From assembly GCA_015228815.1 (NCBI GenBank), contig JADGCV010000022.1, positions 1 to 64,000 of the forward strand: a DNA stretch of 64,000 nucleotides, read 5' to 3'. The notes under the pieces were generated by a model. The model was not told where the DNA came from. It made no database searches and worked only from the letters and a program-made list of their open reading frames with translations. This DNA is from Magnetococcales bacterium (GTDB lineage: Bacteria > Pseudomonadota > Magnetococcia > Magnetococcales > UBA8363). This document shows, in pieces, positions 8,286 through 15,996 of this stretch. A program made the position numbers and the translations under genes. Position 1 is the stretch's first letter. Each line of letters opens with the position of its first letter.

Positions 8286-9023
8286 TCAATGGTCGTTGCA
8301 TCGGTGATGGTGGTGATACACCGCCAAGGCCCGGACAACCTGATCGCCAAAAAGTGCTCTGAATTGCGGATGGTTGCTGACCTGCTCCGGTTGCCCGGTG
8401 CAGCAGACATGATGGTTGAGACAGACCACCCGATCGGTCGCCCTCATGACGATATGCAAATCGTGCGACACCAGAAGAACCCCCCAACCAAAACGATCGC
8501 GCAACGTCCCGATCAGTTGATACAGTTCCATCTCTCCCGAATAATCGACCCCCTGGACCGGTTCATCCAGAATCAAGACATCCGGATTGCCCAACAACGC
8601 CCGAGCCAGAACCATCCGTTTGAATTCCCCTCCCGACAATCCATGGACCTGGGCATCGAACAAATGGGCGATTCCGGTCATGTCCAGGGTCTGACGAAGC
8701 GTCTCCTCCGAACGTTTTTCCACACCGAGCCTGAGAAACCGGGCCACGGTCAATGGCAGAACCGGATCGATGGGCATGTTCTGGGGCACATAACCCAGGC
8801 GAATCCCCGGTTTGCGCCAGATTCGCGACGCGGCGACCCCGCGAATCCCGAGAAGGACCTTGAGCAGGGTCGTCTTGCCCGCCCCATTCGGTCCGATGAC
8901 CGTCACGATCTCTCCCGCATGAACTTCAAGATCGACCCGATCCAGCACCTTCCGCCCCCCAAGGATACAATCGACCCCACGCGCCGCGAGCAACAATTCA
9001 CCCGTCGTCCTGATCGAGGTCAT
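8286..9023 (-). CDS. znuC: Zinc ABC transporter ATPase ZnuC
   Basis: A 245-residue ABC ATPase that powers zinc import through ZnuB. Walker A is GPNGAGKTT, the signature is LSGGEFKR, and Walker B is VLILDEP followed by the H-loop LLVSHDLH. The start is fixed by the ATGA overlap with the zur stop. The tail is His-rich (HHHHRC), a feature common in metal-transport proteins. Neighbours zur and znuB support zinc rather than manganese as substrate. Confidence 0.93.
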   Translation of the reverse strand: MTSIRTTGELLLAARGVDCILGGRKVLDRVDLEVHAGEIVTVIGPNGAGKTTLLKVLLGIRGVAASRIWRKPGIRLGYVPQNMPIDPVLPLTVARFLRLGVEKRSEETLRQTLDMTGIAHLFDAQVHGLSGGEFKRMVLARALLGNPDVLILDEPVQGVDYSGEMELYQLIGTLRDRFGWGVLLVSHDLHIVMRATDRVVCLNHHVCCTGQPEQVSNHPQFRALFGDQVVRALAVYHHHHRCNDH

Positions 9024-9520
9024 CCTTCCCCCCGCCGATTCCCCTGGGAACGGCACGCGCCGCAGGTCCCCTCCACTTCCACATTGACCGATTCCAACGC
9101 GAATCCCAGGTCCCGCGCCTCCCTGGGCAAGACACGGTCCAGGGTGCTCGATTCGGTTTCGCCGACCCAGCCACAATGGCGACAGATCCAAAATTGAATC
9201 CCCCGACCGTGCCCCGGTGCGACGCAGGCAACATAGGCGTTGCGGCTGGCAATGCGATGGACGAATCCCATATCCATCAAAAACTCCAAGGAACGATACA
9301 CTGCCATCGGCGCCGGTCTCCTTCCCTCTGGCCCAACCATCCGTTCCAGGATGTCATAGGCCCCCAGACAGCGATGGCTTGCCGATAAAATGGTCAAGAC
9401 CTCGCGTCTCTGGGGTGTCAGACGAACATTTTCCCGTTCACAAATCAAATCCGCCTGCCCCAGAATTTTTTCCCGGCAATGGTCATGGTCGTGCTCCAGG
9501 GATGGAAAAACCGATTGCAT
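9020..9520 (-). CDS. zur: Zinc uptake regulator Zur (Fur family)
   Basis: A 166-residue Fur-family repressor. It has the winged-helix block LTPQRREVLTIL, AVYRSLEFLMDMGFVHRI, and two CxxC pairs (CRHC and CGAC) for the structural zinc. An acidic-histidine cluster (EHDHDHC) near the N-terminus may also bind metal. I chose ATG 9520 because GGAGCGGAGA precedes it; a TTG six codons upstream is less likely. Its position as first gene of the znuCB run and divergent from znuA identifies it as the zinc member of the family, probably autoregulated through the palindrome at 9586-9601. Confidence 0.92.
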   Translation of the reverse strand: MQSVFPSLEHDHDHCREKILGQADLICERENVRLTPQRREVLTILSASHRCLGAYDILERMVGPEGRRPAPMAVYRSLEFLMDMGFVHRIASRNAYVACVAPGHGRGIQFWICRHCGWVGETESSTLDRVLPREARDLGFALESVNVEVEGTCGACRSQGNRRGEG

Positions 9521-9585
9521 TCTCCGCTCCAGGCTCAATACAGGAAGATAACGGACTACCGAACAGAAAATTGACCTTCAATCAG

Positions 9586-9601
9586 TGATGATATATCATT
9601 A
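9586..9601. promoter_or_regulatory. Candidate Zur operator
   Basis: TGATGATATATCATTA is a 16-base palindrome with one mismatched pair, AT-rich like Fur/Zur boxes, in the 155-base space between the divergent zur and znuA genes. Its position would let a repressor control both. It is inferred from symmetry and position only. Confidence 0.55.
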
Positions 9602-9675
9602 ATTCGTGGAGGCCAAATCAATTTCCCGAATTCTTCAGGCCGTCGTTTTCTCAAGCCCTTGCCCGCGAAAACCCA

Positions 9676-10620
9676 ATGGCTCGTTCCATGACGCTTCAAT
9701 CCGGTCTGCTCGCCGTCTGGTTTTTGTTTCTGGCCATTTTTCCCCTGGAGGGGTGGGCGGGTCCGCGGGTCGTCGTCAGCATCAAGCCGATTCATTCCCT
9801 GGTCGCGGGTGTCATGAAGGGAACCGGTGAACCAGATTTATTGTTGCCGGGAATCGCCTCACCGCATGCGCACGCCCTCCGTCCCTCGGAAGCGGCCCTG
9901 TTGCGCCATGCCGACGTGGTGTTCTGGATTGGCCGGGATCTGGAGACCTTCCTGGTCAAGCCTTTGGCGCAACTGGCGACCAATGCCAAAGTCGTTGCTC
10001 TGCATCAAACCCCTGGCCTGGTCCTGCTACCCAATCGGGAAACCGTTGAACGTTTGGCAACCGATGAAACACCCGCGGTCGATGGAAACCACCACCCTGG
10101 CACATCGGACATGCATCTGTGGCTCGATCCGGTCAACGCCGTCGCCATGGTACGATGGATTGCGCAAACCCTCGAAGAAATCGATCCCCCCATGGCTGCC
10201 CGATACCGCGACAACGCCCTCGGGTTGGAAAAAAGGATCGAACGATCGACCGCCGACTTCCAAAAGCGGCTGTCACACGTACAAGGAAAACCGTTTCTCG
10301 TCTTTCACGATGCCTATCACTATTTCGAGAACCGGTTTGGTTTGACTTGCGCCGGCTTCATCAGCATCAATCCGGAACGTCCGATTTCCGCCCACCGCCT
10401 CAAGGAAATCCATACCCGGATCGTTCAGTCGGGAAGCCGATGTATTTTTGCGGAGCCGCAGTTCGAACCCGCCATCATCGACACCCTCCTTGCCAACCAC
10501 GCCATCCGCAAAGGAACGCTCGATCCCCTGGGCAGCGACGGGCCGATGGGTGAAGAAGGTTGGTTCGTGCTGATGGAGCAACTTGTCACCCGCCTGAGCG
10601 AATGCCTGGACCGGCCCTGA
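9676..10620 (+). CDS. znuA: Zinc ABC transporter substrate-binding protein ZnuA
   Basis: A 314-residue periplasmic zinc-binding protein of the cluster 9 family. An N-terminal signal peptide is evident (hydrophobic stretch ending near GWAGP). Likely metal ligands are the His in SPHAHALRP, the His of DMHLWLDP, the His in VFHDAYHYF, and Asp near the end (DPLGSDG). The usual His-rich loop is reduced to a short GNHHPG stretch. It is divergent from zur, with a palindromic operator candidate between them. A start at the second Met (MTLQS) would also work. Confidence 0.93.
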   Translation: MARSMTLQSGLLAVWFLFLAIFPLEGWAGPRVVVSIKPIHSLVAGVMKGTGEPDLLLPGIASPHAHALRPSEAALLRHADVVFWIGRDLETFLVKPLAQLATNAKVVALHQTPGLVLLPNRETVERLATDETPAVDGNHHPGTSDMHLWLDPVNAVAMVRWIAQTLEEIDPPMAARYRDNALGLEKRIERSTADFQKRLSHVQGKPFLVFHDAYHYFENRFGLTCAGFISINPERPISAHRLKEIHTRIVQSGSRCIFAEPQFEPAIIDTLLANHAIRKGTLDPLGSDGPMGEEGWFVLMEQLVTRLSECLDRP

Positions 10621-10658
10621 CCCCTGGACGACGGTCCCGTCTTCCCGATCAGGACCGG

Positions 10659-11666
10659 TCAGATCCGGGTTTCGACGAAGTTCAATTCGCGCCAGCGAAC
10701 CGTTCCCAGCCCCCGTTTTTCCGCCACGGCGAGAAACGCCACCTGTTCCGGCTGCAATTCGAGAAATTTAAGACAATAACTGTCGAGGGCGACCTCATCG
10801 AGCGAGGCAATCAGGGTATCTTCCCGTGCCACATCCTCCAGGCTGCCGCCCGTCGGTCCATTGTGTTTCAATACCCGCACGGCATCCATGACCGTCAGAG
10901 TCGGTCGAACCGCCGCCGCCAGATCGGCAATGGAGGCATGAATATCCTGATGCAACTGGTTGCGCCGCCCCCCGAGAACACCATACCAATTTTTCATCGC
11001 CAACGTGCATCCACAGAGGGAATGATGTTTGACGATCGGAAGATTGATGACCTTGTCCACCTCATGAAACAAACGGTTGACCGGCCAGATGTTCAGGACG
11101 CGCCCCCCCATGTCGGTGGGGAGAAAGTCGTCCTTCCCCGGAAGAAACACCCGGGCGCCCGCCTGGTGGGCCGCCGCCTCGATCCCGGAGCGAAAAAAAC
11201 AACGCCCTGGATCGTTGAGGGAAACATCGGTCACCCATACCGTTTGCGCCCCCGCCTCCCGACACAATCGGACCATCGCCCCCACCAGTTCGGGTCCGGT
11301 ATTGGCCGCCTGCTCCGGCATCCGGTCCCAACCGACATTGGGTTTGAGCAGAACCCGATCACCCCTTTGAATGAACCGTCCCAGACCGCCAAGGGTGTCC
11401 AGGGCGGTTCGAAGCATCGTTTCCACCTCCTGCCCATGAACGATCGCCATCAGGGGAAACCTCTGGTCCGCGGCGATGCGAAAATCCTTCAATGTGGCAA
11501 TCCGTTCCTCCGGATGGCGCACCGGTTGTTCTCCGTGCAACAACACCCCGCCACCAACCAGAGTCGCCGAAATTCCCACAAGGGTTCCCATGCGCCAAAC
11601 AAACTGGCGCCGGCTGAATTCGGATTGAACCTTGACGATGGTCCGGCTTTTCCGGTGGCCACTCAT
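10659..11666 (-). CDS. DUF362 domain protein with Tat signal
   Basis: A 335-residue DUF362 protein. The N-terminus has a twin-arginine motif (SRRQFV) followed by a hydrophobic stretch, so it is likely exported folded. DUF362 blocks include VLLKPNVGWD and KVINLPIVKHHSLCGCTLAMKN, the latter with the conserved HH and Cys. Unlike some relatives, no ferredoxin-like cysteine cluster is present. The start is fixed by ATGA overlap with the upstream gene at 11663-12655, suggesting the two products work together. The reaction is unknown. Confidence 0.8.
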   Translation of the reverse strand: MSGHRKSRTIVKVQSEFSRRQFVWRMGTLVGISATLVGGGVLLHGEQPVRHPEERIATLKDFRIAADQRFPLMAIVHGQEVETMLRTALDTLGGLGRFIQRGDRVLLKPNVGWDRMPEQAANTGPELVGAMVRLCREAGAQTVWVTDVSLNDPGRCFFRSGIEAAAHQAGARVFLPGKDDFLPTDMGGRVLNIWPVNRLFHEVDKVINLPIVKHHSLCGCTLAMKNWYGVLGGRRNQLHQDIHASIADLAAAVRPTLTVMDAVRVLKHNGPTGGSLEDVAREDTLIASLDEVALDSYCLKFLELQPEQVAFLAVAEKRGLGTVRWRELNFVETRI

Positions 11667-12655
11667 GGCTTGAAAAATTTTTTCAACGCCCCCTCCAATG
11701 GAGAAAAGGCCATTCCGAACACCCCAAGCATCCGATATTCCCGTTCCACCAGAAACCAATCCCCTTCATAGGGATCATGGATCACCCTGTGGGGCAGGCC
11801 GCCATCCGCCACCATCGTGGTGGGAATTTTTTCCCGGGCCAGAAACTCCAGCAAGGCATTGTTGCGTTCCGCCAGCGACCGAGGTGTTCCTGTCAGGAGG
11901 AATGCCTGGAAAACAGTATCTTCCCGTTTGAATGTGCGTTCAAGAACATCGTCGAAAAATTCCAGGCCGTGATAGTTCTCCTTGATGAAACGGGTCGCGA
12001 CCACCGTTCCCAGCTCGGGAAATCCGATCACCAGTTCGGAGGGTTCCGTTGTTTGCGCCAATCGTTCAGCCAGCTGTCTTGCCATCGCTTCCGTGGCCAG
12101 ATCCGGTGCGAACGCGGTCACCTTGACGAACCATCTGCCCTGAATGAAATCAATCCCCTGCCCCATGTCGAACCCCATGGCGCCAACGGCCACTTCGCGG
12201 ACGTTGGCCGGGATTTCACTCATGAGCATGCCAAAGGCGTGCAACGGCTGACCCATGTCATAGATATCGACGGTCAGACGCGGCGATTTTTCCTCACCCC
12301 GAAAACCATATTCCGCCACGATCAATCCTTTGAAACCCGCGCTCAGGTAGGCCTCGGCATGGCCATTGACATAATCGGACAGGTTGTCCTTGTCAAACTG
12401 TCGCAGGGCGCCCTGCCGAAACAAAGGCGGCATCTCCGAAGGAATCCAGGAAAGATCACGATTCCCGCTTCCGGTCCCTCCCGATGAAGCAAGGTCAAGC
12501 ACGTCGGGATCATAGCGTTGCCCATCCCGCCAGATCAAAAAAGCAAGGAAAGGCAGCACAAGAAGCAATGCCCACCGGATCAAGGGGTGGGGCTCTTTGG
12601 CAACCACCTTGGTGGCATCGTTTCCGGAAGTTGAAATTTCATGCACCAAAGACAT
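11663..12655 (-). CDS. Membrane-anchored protein of unknown function (DUF6599-like)
   Basis: A 330-residue protein with one membrane segment near the N-terminus (WALLLVLPFLAFLIW) and a large, presumably periplasmic remainder. The middle part (YVNGHAEAYLSAGFKGLIVAEY, then DIYDMGQPLHAFG) resembles DUF6599-type proteins often seen beside DUF362 or ferredoxin proteins. It is translationally coupled to the DUF362 gene. The start is uncertain: 12673 is an alternative, and both overlap the end of the Rpn gene upstream. Confidence 0.6.
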   Translation of the reverse strand: MSLVHEISTSGNDATKVVAKEPHPLIRWALLLVLPFLAFLIWRDGQRYDPDVLDLASSGGTGSGNRDLSWIPSEMPPLFRQGALRQFDKDNLSDYVNGHAEAYLSAGFKGLIVAEYGFRGEEKSPRLTVDIYDMGQPLHAFGMLMSEIPANVREVAVGAMGFDMGQGIDFIQGRWFVKVTAFAPDLATEAMARQLAERLAQTTEPSELVIGFPELGTVVATRFIKENYHGLEFFDDVLERTFKREDTVFQAFLLTGTPRSLAERNNALLEFLAREKIPTTMVADGGLPHRVIHDPYEGDWFLVEREYRMLGVFGMAFSPLEGALKKFFKP

Positions 12656-13658
12656 CCCCCAGAGACCGGGCATCCAACACCCGATCGGTCCAGATGATAA
12701 GTTCTTCCAACGTTCCCTGTTGCAACTTTTCCTCCACCGCTGCGGTCAAGACCGGACCAAATTTATGGACCAGCAGGCGTCTCAGGGTCATGACCGCGCC
12801 CTCGTGACGCCCCTCCTGACGCCCCTCCTGACGCCCCTCCTGACGCCCTTTCCTTTCACCGGCGAGCAGTCCTTTTTTCAACCATTCCGGCTTTTCCCGA
12901 GCAATGATCTCCCGGGCAAACTTCGACATCATCTTTTCCTCCTCCTCCGGGTGAACCCACCGGATCATCTGGCGTACCGCCTGATCGTCAAAGGTGACAA
13001 ACGTTTCGACAATATAACGAACGATCAGATGGAATTCCTCCATCGTCGTGTTCTTCAATGATTCGACAAGGGCGCCAATGACATTTCCTTGTAATTGATC
13101 CCGGGTTGCGTATTTGGCCGCCAACAACCAGGCATCAAGACCTGGTTTCCGTGACAGCAAACGATCCTCGATGGTACCAAGATCCATGACGTGAAATCGA
13201 AAATCGAGAAGATACGGCTTCCACCCTTCTTCCGCATCCACCAGGGAGATAAAATCCTTGGGAATTTTCCATTCCGTGGCGCCATGGTAAAATACAAACG
13301 GAATGATGGCCGGAAGACGCTCCCATGAAACCTGCTGCCTTTCCCATTGTTTCAGGGCTTCCACCAGGTACCGCAGCAACTGCCATCCAATTTTCGGCGC
13401 CGGCTGGCTTTTGTGTTCGATCAGCACGTACAGCAAGGCGACGAATCCTCCACGAGTCCGCACCTGGAACAGGCGATCACTCAGGTGGGAACGCAAGTGT
13501 TCATCGATGAAGGATCCTGAAACAAGTGTTGGCGCCTCGGAAGAAAGATGCCTCACAATCTCCGGTGGCAGTCGTTCATGCAACAATGCCTTTGCCCGCT
13601 CCGGATCGGAAAGCATGATTTTCAGAAATTGATCATGGGGACGCGATTTTTTGCTCAT
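12639..13658 (-). CDS. Rpn family recombination-promoting nuclease/putative transposase
   Basis: A 339-residue protein with an N-terminal PD-(D/E)xK-like nuclease domain (start HDQFLKIMLSDPERAKALL; core LYVLIEHKSQP with E-x-K; FVFYHG), as in YhgA/Rpn proteins. The C-terminal 60 residues resemble the DUF4351 domain (LLVHKFGPV...LDARSLGDVF). Between them lies a charged linker of GRQE repeats, matched by a 12-base DNA tandem repeat. Two related genes occur at 29172 and 58144. Known Rpn proteins are DNA nucleases active in recombination; whether this one is active cannot be read here. Confidence 0.85.
   Translation of the reverse strand: MSKKSRPHDQFLKIMLSDPERAKALLHERLPPEIVRHLSSEAPTLVSGSFIDEHLRSHLSDRLFQVRTRGGFVALLYVLIEHKSQPAPKIGWQLLRYLVEALKQWERQQVSWERLPAIIPFVFYHGATEWKIPKDFISLVDAEEGWKPYLLDFRFHVMDLGTIEDRLLSRKPGLDAWLLAAKYATRDQLQGNVIGALVESLKNTTMEEFHLIVRYIVETFVTFDDQAVRQMIRWVHPEEEEKMMSKFAREIIAREKPEWLKKGLLAGERKGRQEGRQEGRQEGRHEGAVMTLRRLLVHKFGPVLTAAVEEKLQQGTLEELIIWTDRVLDARSLGDVFGA
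12805..12852. repeat. 12-base tandem repeat in the Rpn gene linker
   Basis: Three exact units of TGACGCCCCTCC plus a fourth degenerate unit encode the repeating GRQE tetrapeptide on the minus strand. Because the unit is a multiple of three, copy number can change without breaking the frame. Confidence 0.95.
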
Positions 13659-13766
13659 CGCCCATCCTTCATGACTGCCGAGTTCCGTATTGCCCCAAGG
13701 GACATCGCACGCTCCAAGGAAAAATCAAGACTCATCAAGGCACTGTGACGCTCCCCCTTCAGGAGC

Positions 13767-14999
13767 TTATGCCATGAACGACAGGGTCAACGTTTTGTGT
13801 GCCGCGACAAGCCGGGAGGCGATCGGCAAACCGTGGGGACAGGCGTTGGCGCATGCCCGGTTGGTACATTCCAGGCAGGGACGCGCCGATCCATCGAGGG
13901 CGGCATAGGATTCCATGGCCCGTTTTTCATCGCCATAATTTTGAAAATACATCTGATAGCGCAGGATCGTGGCAATATCGACCTTTTGCTCGCAAACCCC
14001 GGCGCACTCGCCACATCCGGTACGGCAATACTGGTCGCCGTGCAGGGCGGCATAGTGTTCAAGAATGGTTCGATCCCCGGCAGTCATGGTCTGCCCCGAG
14101 GCGGGAAGAAAAAGATCCAGATCCTGGACCGACTTGAAGGTCACGACCAGACCACTGACCTCCTCATGGTTCAGGACCCATTTGAGGGCCGCCTGTTCGA
14201 ACTGTCCCGCTTCGAGTTTGGCCCCACTCTCCCTGGCCCCCGCCAGGGTCTTCATGGCGATCACCCCGACCCCTTTTTGCCGCGCCAGGCGCATGATTTC
14301 GGGAATACGAGGGAATTTCATAAAGTTGAAAGCCATCATGACAAGATCGAAATGACCCGAGTTCACTGCCTCCAGCATCAAGGATTCCATGCCATGGGGC
14401 CCGTGGGACGACACCGCCAGGTGTCGGATCTTCCCTTCCTTTTTCAGGCGGTCCACGGCGGTAAGCATGTTTTCATCAAGCATGCGCCGCCGTTCCTGTT
14501 CCAGATCATTCCTTTCCCCGATGGCGTGGACAAACACCACGTCCAGATACCCGGTGCCCATCCGTTTGAGGCTGTTGTCCACCGCGGCGATGTATTCCGC
14601 GACCGTGGTTCCGAGACCCAGATGACTTTTCCCTTCCTGGTAGGGAATGGGATGACAAAATTTGGAGGCGATCTTTATTTTTTCCCGGTCCTTGATACGT
14701 TTCATGGCTTCGCCAAAATGATCCTCGCTGGGACCATAGTCGGGAGCGGTGTCGAAATAGTTGATTCCGCGGTCGATTGCCCGCAGTATCAGGGAGCCGG
14801 AAGGGACACTCCCCGCGCCGAAGGAAATGTCGCTCATGCGGATTCCGGTTTTTCCCAGGTCGCGAAAACGACGAATCTCGGCCCGGGGCGTGGCGCCGGG
14901 GGGGGTGTTCGCGGGCGAGGTCTCGGCAAGCGCCGGAGCCCCCCAGGCCATGGCGGTCGCGGCCAGTGCGGAAGATTGGAGAAATTCTCGACGTTTCAT
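13767..14999 (-). CDS. Tat-exported aldo/keto reductase with C-terminal Fe-S cysteines
   Basis: A 410-residue protein. A twin-arginine signal (KRREFLQSS, then a hydrophobic run ending ALA) precedes a TIM-barrel aldo/keto reductase domain: NYFDTAPDYG with the catalytic Asp and Tyr, IASKF with Lys, and FVHAIGE. The C-terminal 90 residues carry CxxxCxxCxxxC (CRTGCGECAGVC) and a second cluster CLECTNRACANACPHG, consistent with iron-sulfur binding. Such AKRs are common in anaerobes and some respirers, but the substrate is unknown. It is divergent from pcm. Confidence 0.85.
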   Translation of the reverse strand: MKRREFLQSSALAATAMAWGAPALAETSPANTPPGATPRAEIRRFRDLGKTGIRMSDISFGAGSVPSGSLILRAIDRGINYFDTAPDYGPSEDHFGEAMKRIKDREKIKIASKFCHPIPYQEGKSHLGLGTTVAEYIAAVDNSLKRMGTGYLDVVFVHAIGERNDLEQERRRMLDENMLTAVDRLKKEGKIRHLAVSSHGPHGMESLMLEAVNSGHFDLVMMAFNFMKFPRIPEIMRLARQKGVGVIAMKTLAGARESGAKLEAGQFEQAALKWVLNHEEVSGLVVTFKSVQDLDLFLPASGQTMTAGDRTILEHYAALHGDQYCRTGCGECAGVCEQKVDIATILRYQMYFQNYGDEKRAMESYAALDGSARPCLECTNRACANACPHGLPIASRLVAAHKTLTLSFMA

Positions 15000-15130
15000 G
15001 ATTCAACTCCCCGTAAAGCGGTGACCACAATGACGATGATCATGATTTTATACGATTCCCATCACGCCGCAAGCGCTTCTTTTTCTGTCGGATCCCGGAT
15101 TCCTGTCTCCGGAAGACAAGGAGGACCCTT

Positions 15131-15838
15131 GTGACTCGGGAAAATGCATCAACCAGGGAAACGTCCATCGATGATCCGGACGTACATCACTTGCGCGAAG
15201 AGATGATCGAACGTCACCTTCGTCCGCGTGGTATTGGCCATCCCCTGGTATTGGCGGCGATGGCCACCATCCCCCGGGAACGCTTCGTTGCCGCCATTCA
15301 CCGCGAAGAGGCCTATGGCGACGGTCCATTGCCCATCGAAGCGGGCCAGACGATCTCCCAACCCTACATGGTGGCCATCATGGCCCAATTGCTCAACCCC
15401 GACGGTCAGGGAACCATTCTTGAAATAGGCGCGGGGTCGGGATACGGCGCGGCCATCCTTTCCCGACTGGCAGCTCGGGTCATCACCCTGGAACGGATAC
15501 CCGCTCTTCTGAATGCAGCGCGACAACGATGGCATGCCCTTGGACTCGACAATATCGAGGGAATTCACGCCGACGGCACCCTGGGATACCCGGAACAGGC
15601 CCCCTACGATGGCATCGTCGTCACCGCCGGGGCTCCTTCGATTCCGCCTCCTCTGCTCGAACAACTCAAACCCGTTCATGGAACACTCGTCATCCCCCAC
15701 GGCAGCCGTTCCCTGCAAACGCTTGCAACCGTCACCCGCGACGAACAGGGGCGACCAACCGTCACATCCCATTTTGGCTGCACCTTTGTCCCATTGATCG
15801 GACGGCACGGCTGGGAAAGAATTGTCGCGTTGCGATAA
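15131..15838 (+). CDS. pcm: Protein-L-isoaspartate O-methyltransferase
   Basis: A 235-residue repair enzyme that methylates isoaspartyl residues using SAM. It has the family's GQTISQPYMVA block, SAM motif I LEIGAGSGYGAAIL, and a YDGIVVTAGAP post-motif. The GTG start is chosen because AAGGAGG lies seven bases upstream. It begins 131 bases from the divergent aldo/keto reductase and is followed by mfd after about 158 bases. Confidence 0.93.
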   Translation: MTRENASTRETSIDDPDVHHLREEMIERHLRPRGIGHPLVLAAMATIPRERFVAAIHREEAYGDGPLPIEAGQTISQPYMVAIMAQLLNPDGQGTILEIGAGSGYGAAILSRLAARVITLERIPALLNAARQRWHALGLDNIEGIHADGTLGYPEQAPYDGIVVTAGAPSIPPPLLEQLKPVHGTLVIPHGSRSLQTLATVTRDEQGRPTVTSHFGCTFVPLIGRHGWERIVALR

Positions 15839-15996
15839 AGTCCCGAAAATGGGTTGTGTGCAAACGTTCGCCTCATAAAAAAGAAGGTTCCCGTGGAAAT
15901 TCCTTGACCCAGGCGCTGAAACGGCTCAACCATCCCAGGTATTTTTTTCGACGGATCACCCTTCAGCGCAGCCGGCCACGGTTGCATTCGCCCCCT

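Noticed and set aside
15529-15996. N-terminal extension of the mfd frame back into pcm
   Set aside because: Most of it is out-of-frame pcm sequence; Mfd similarity begins after the ATG at 15997.
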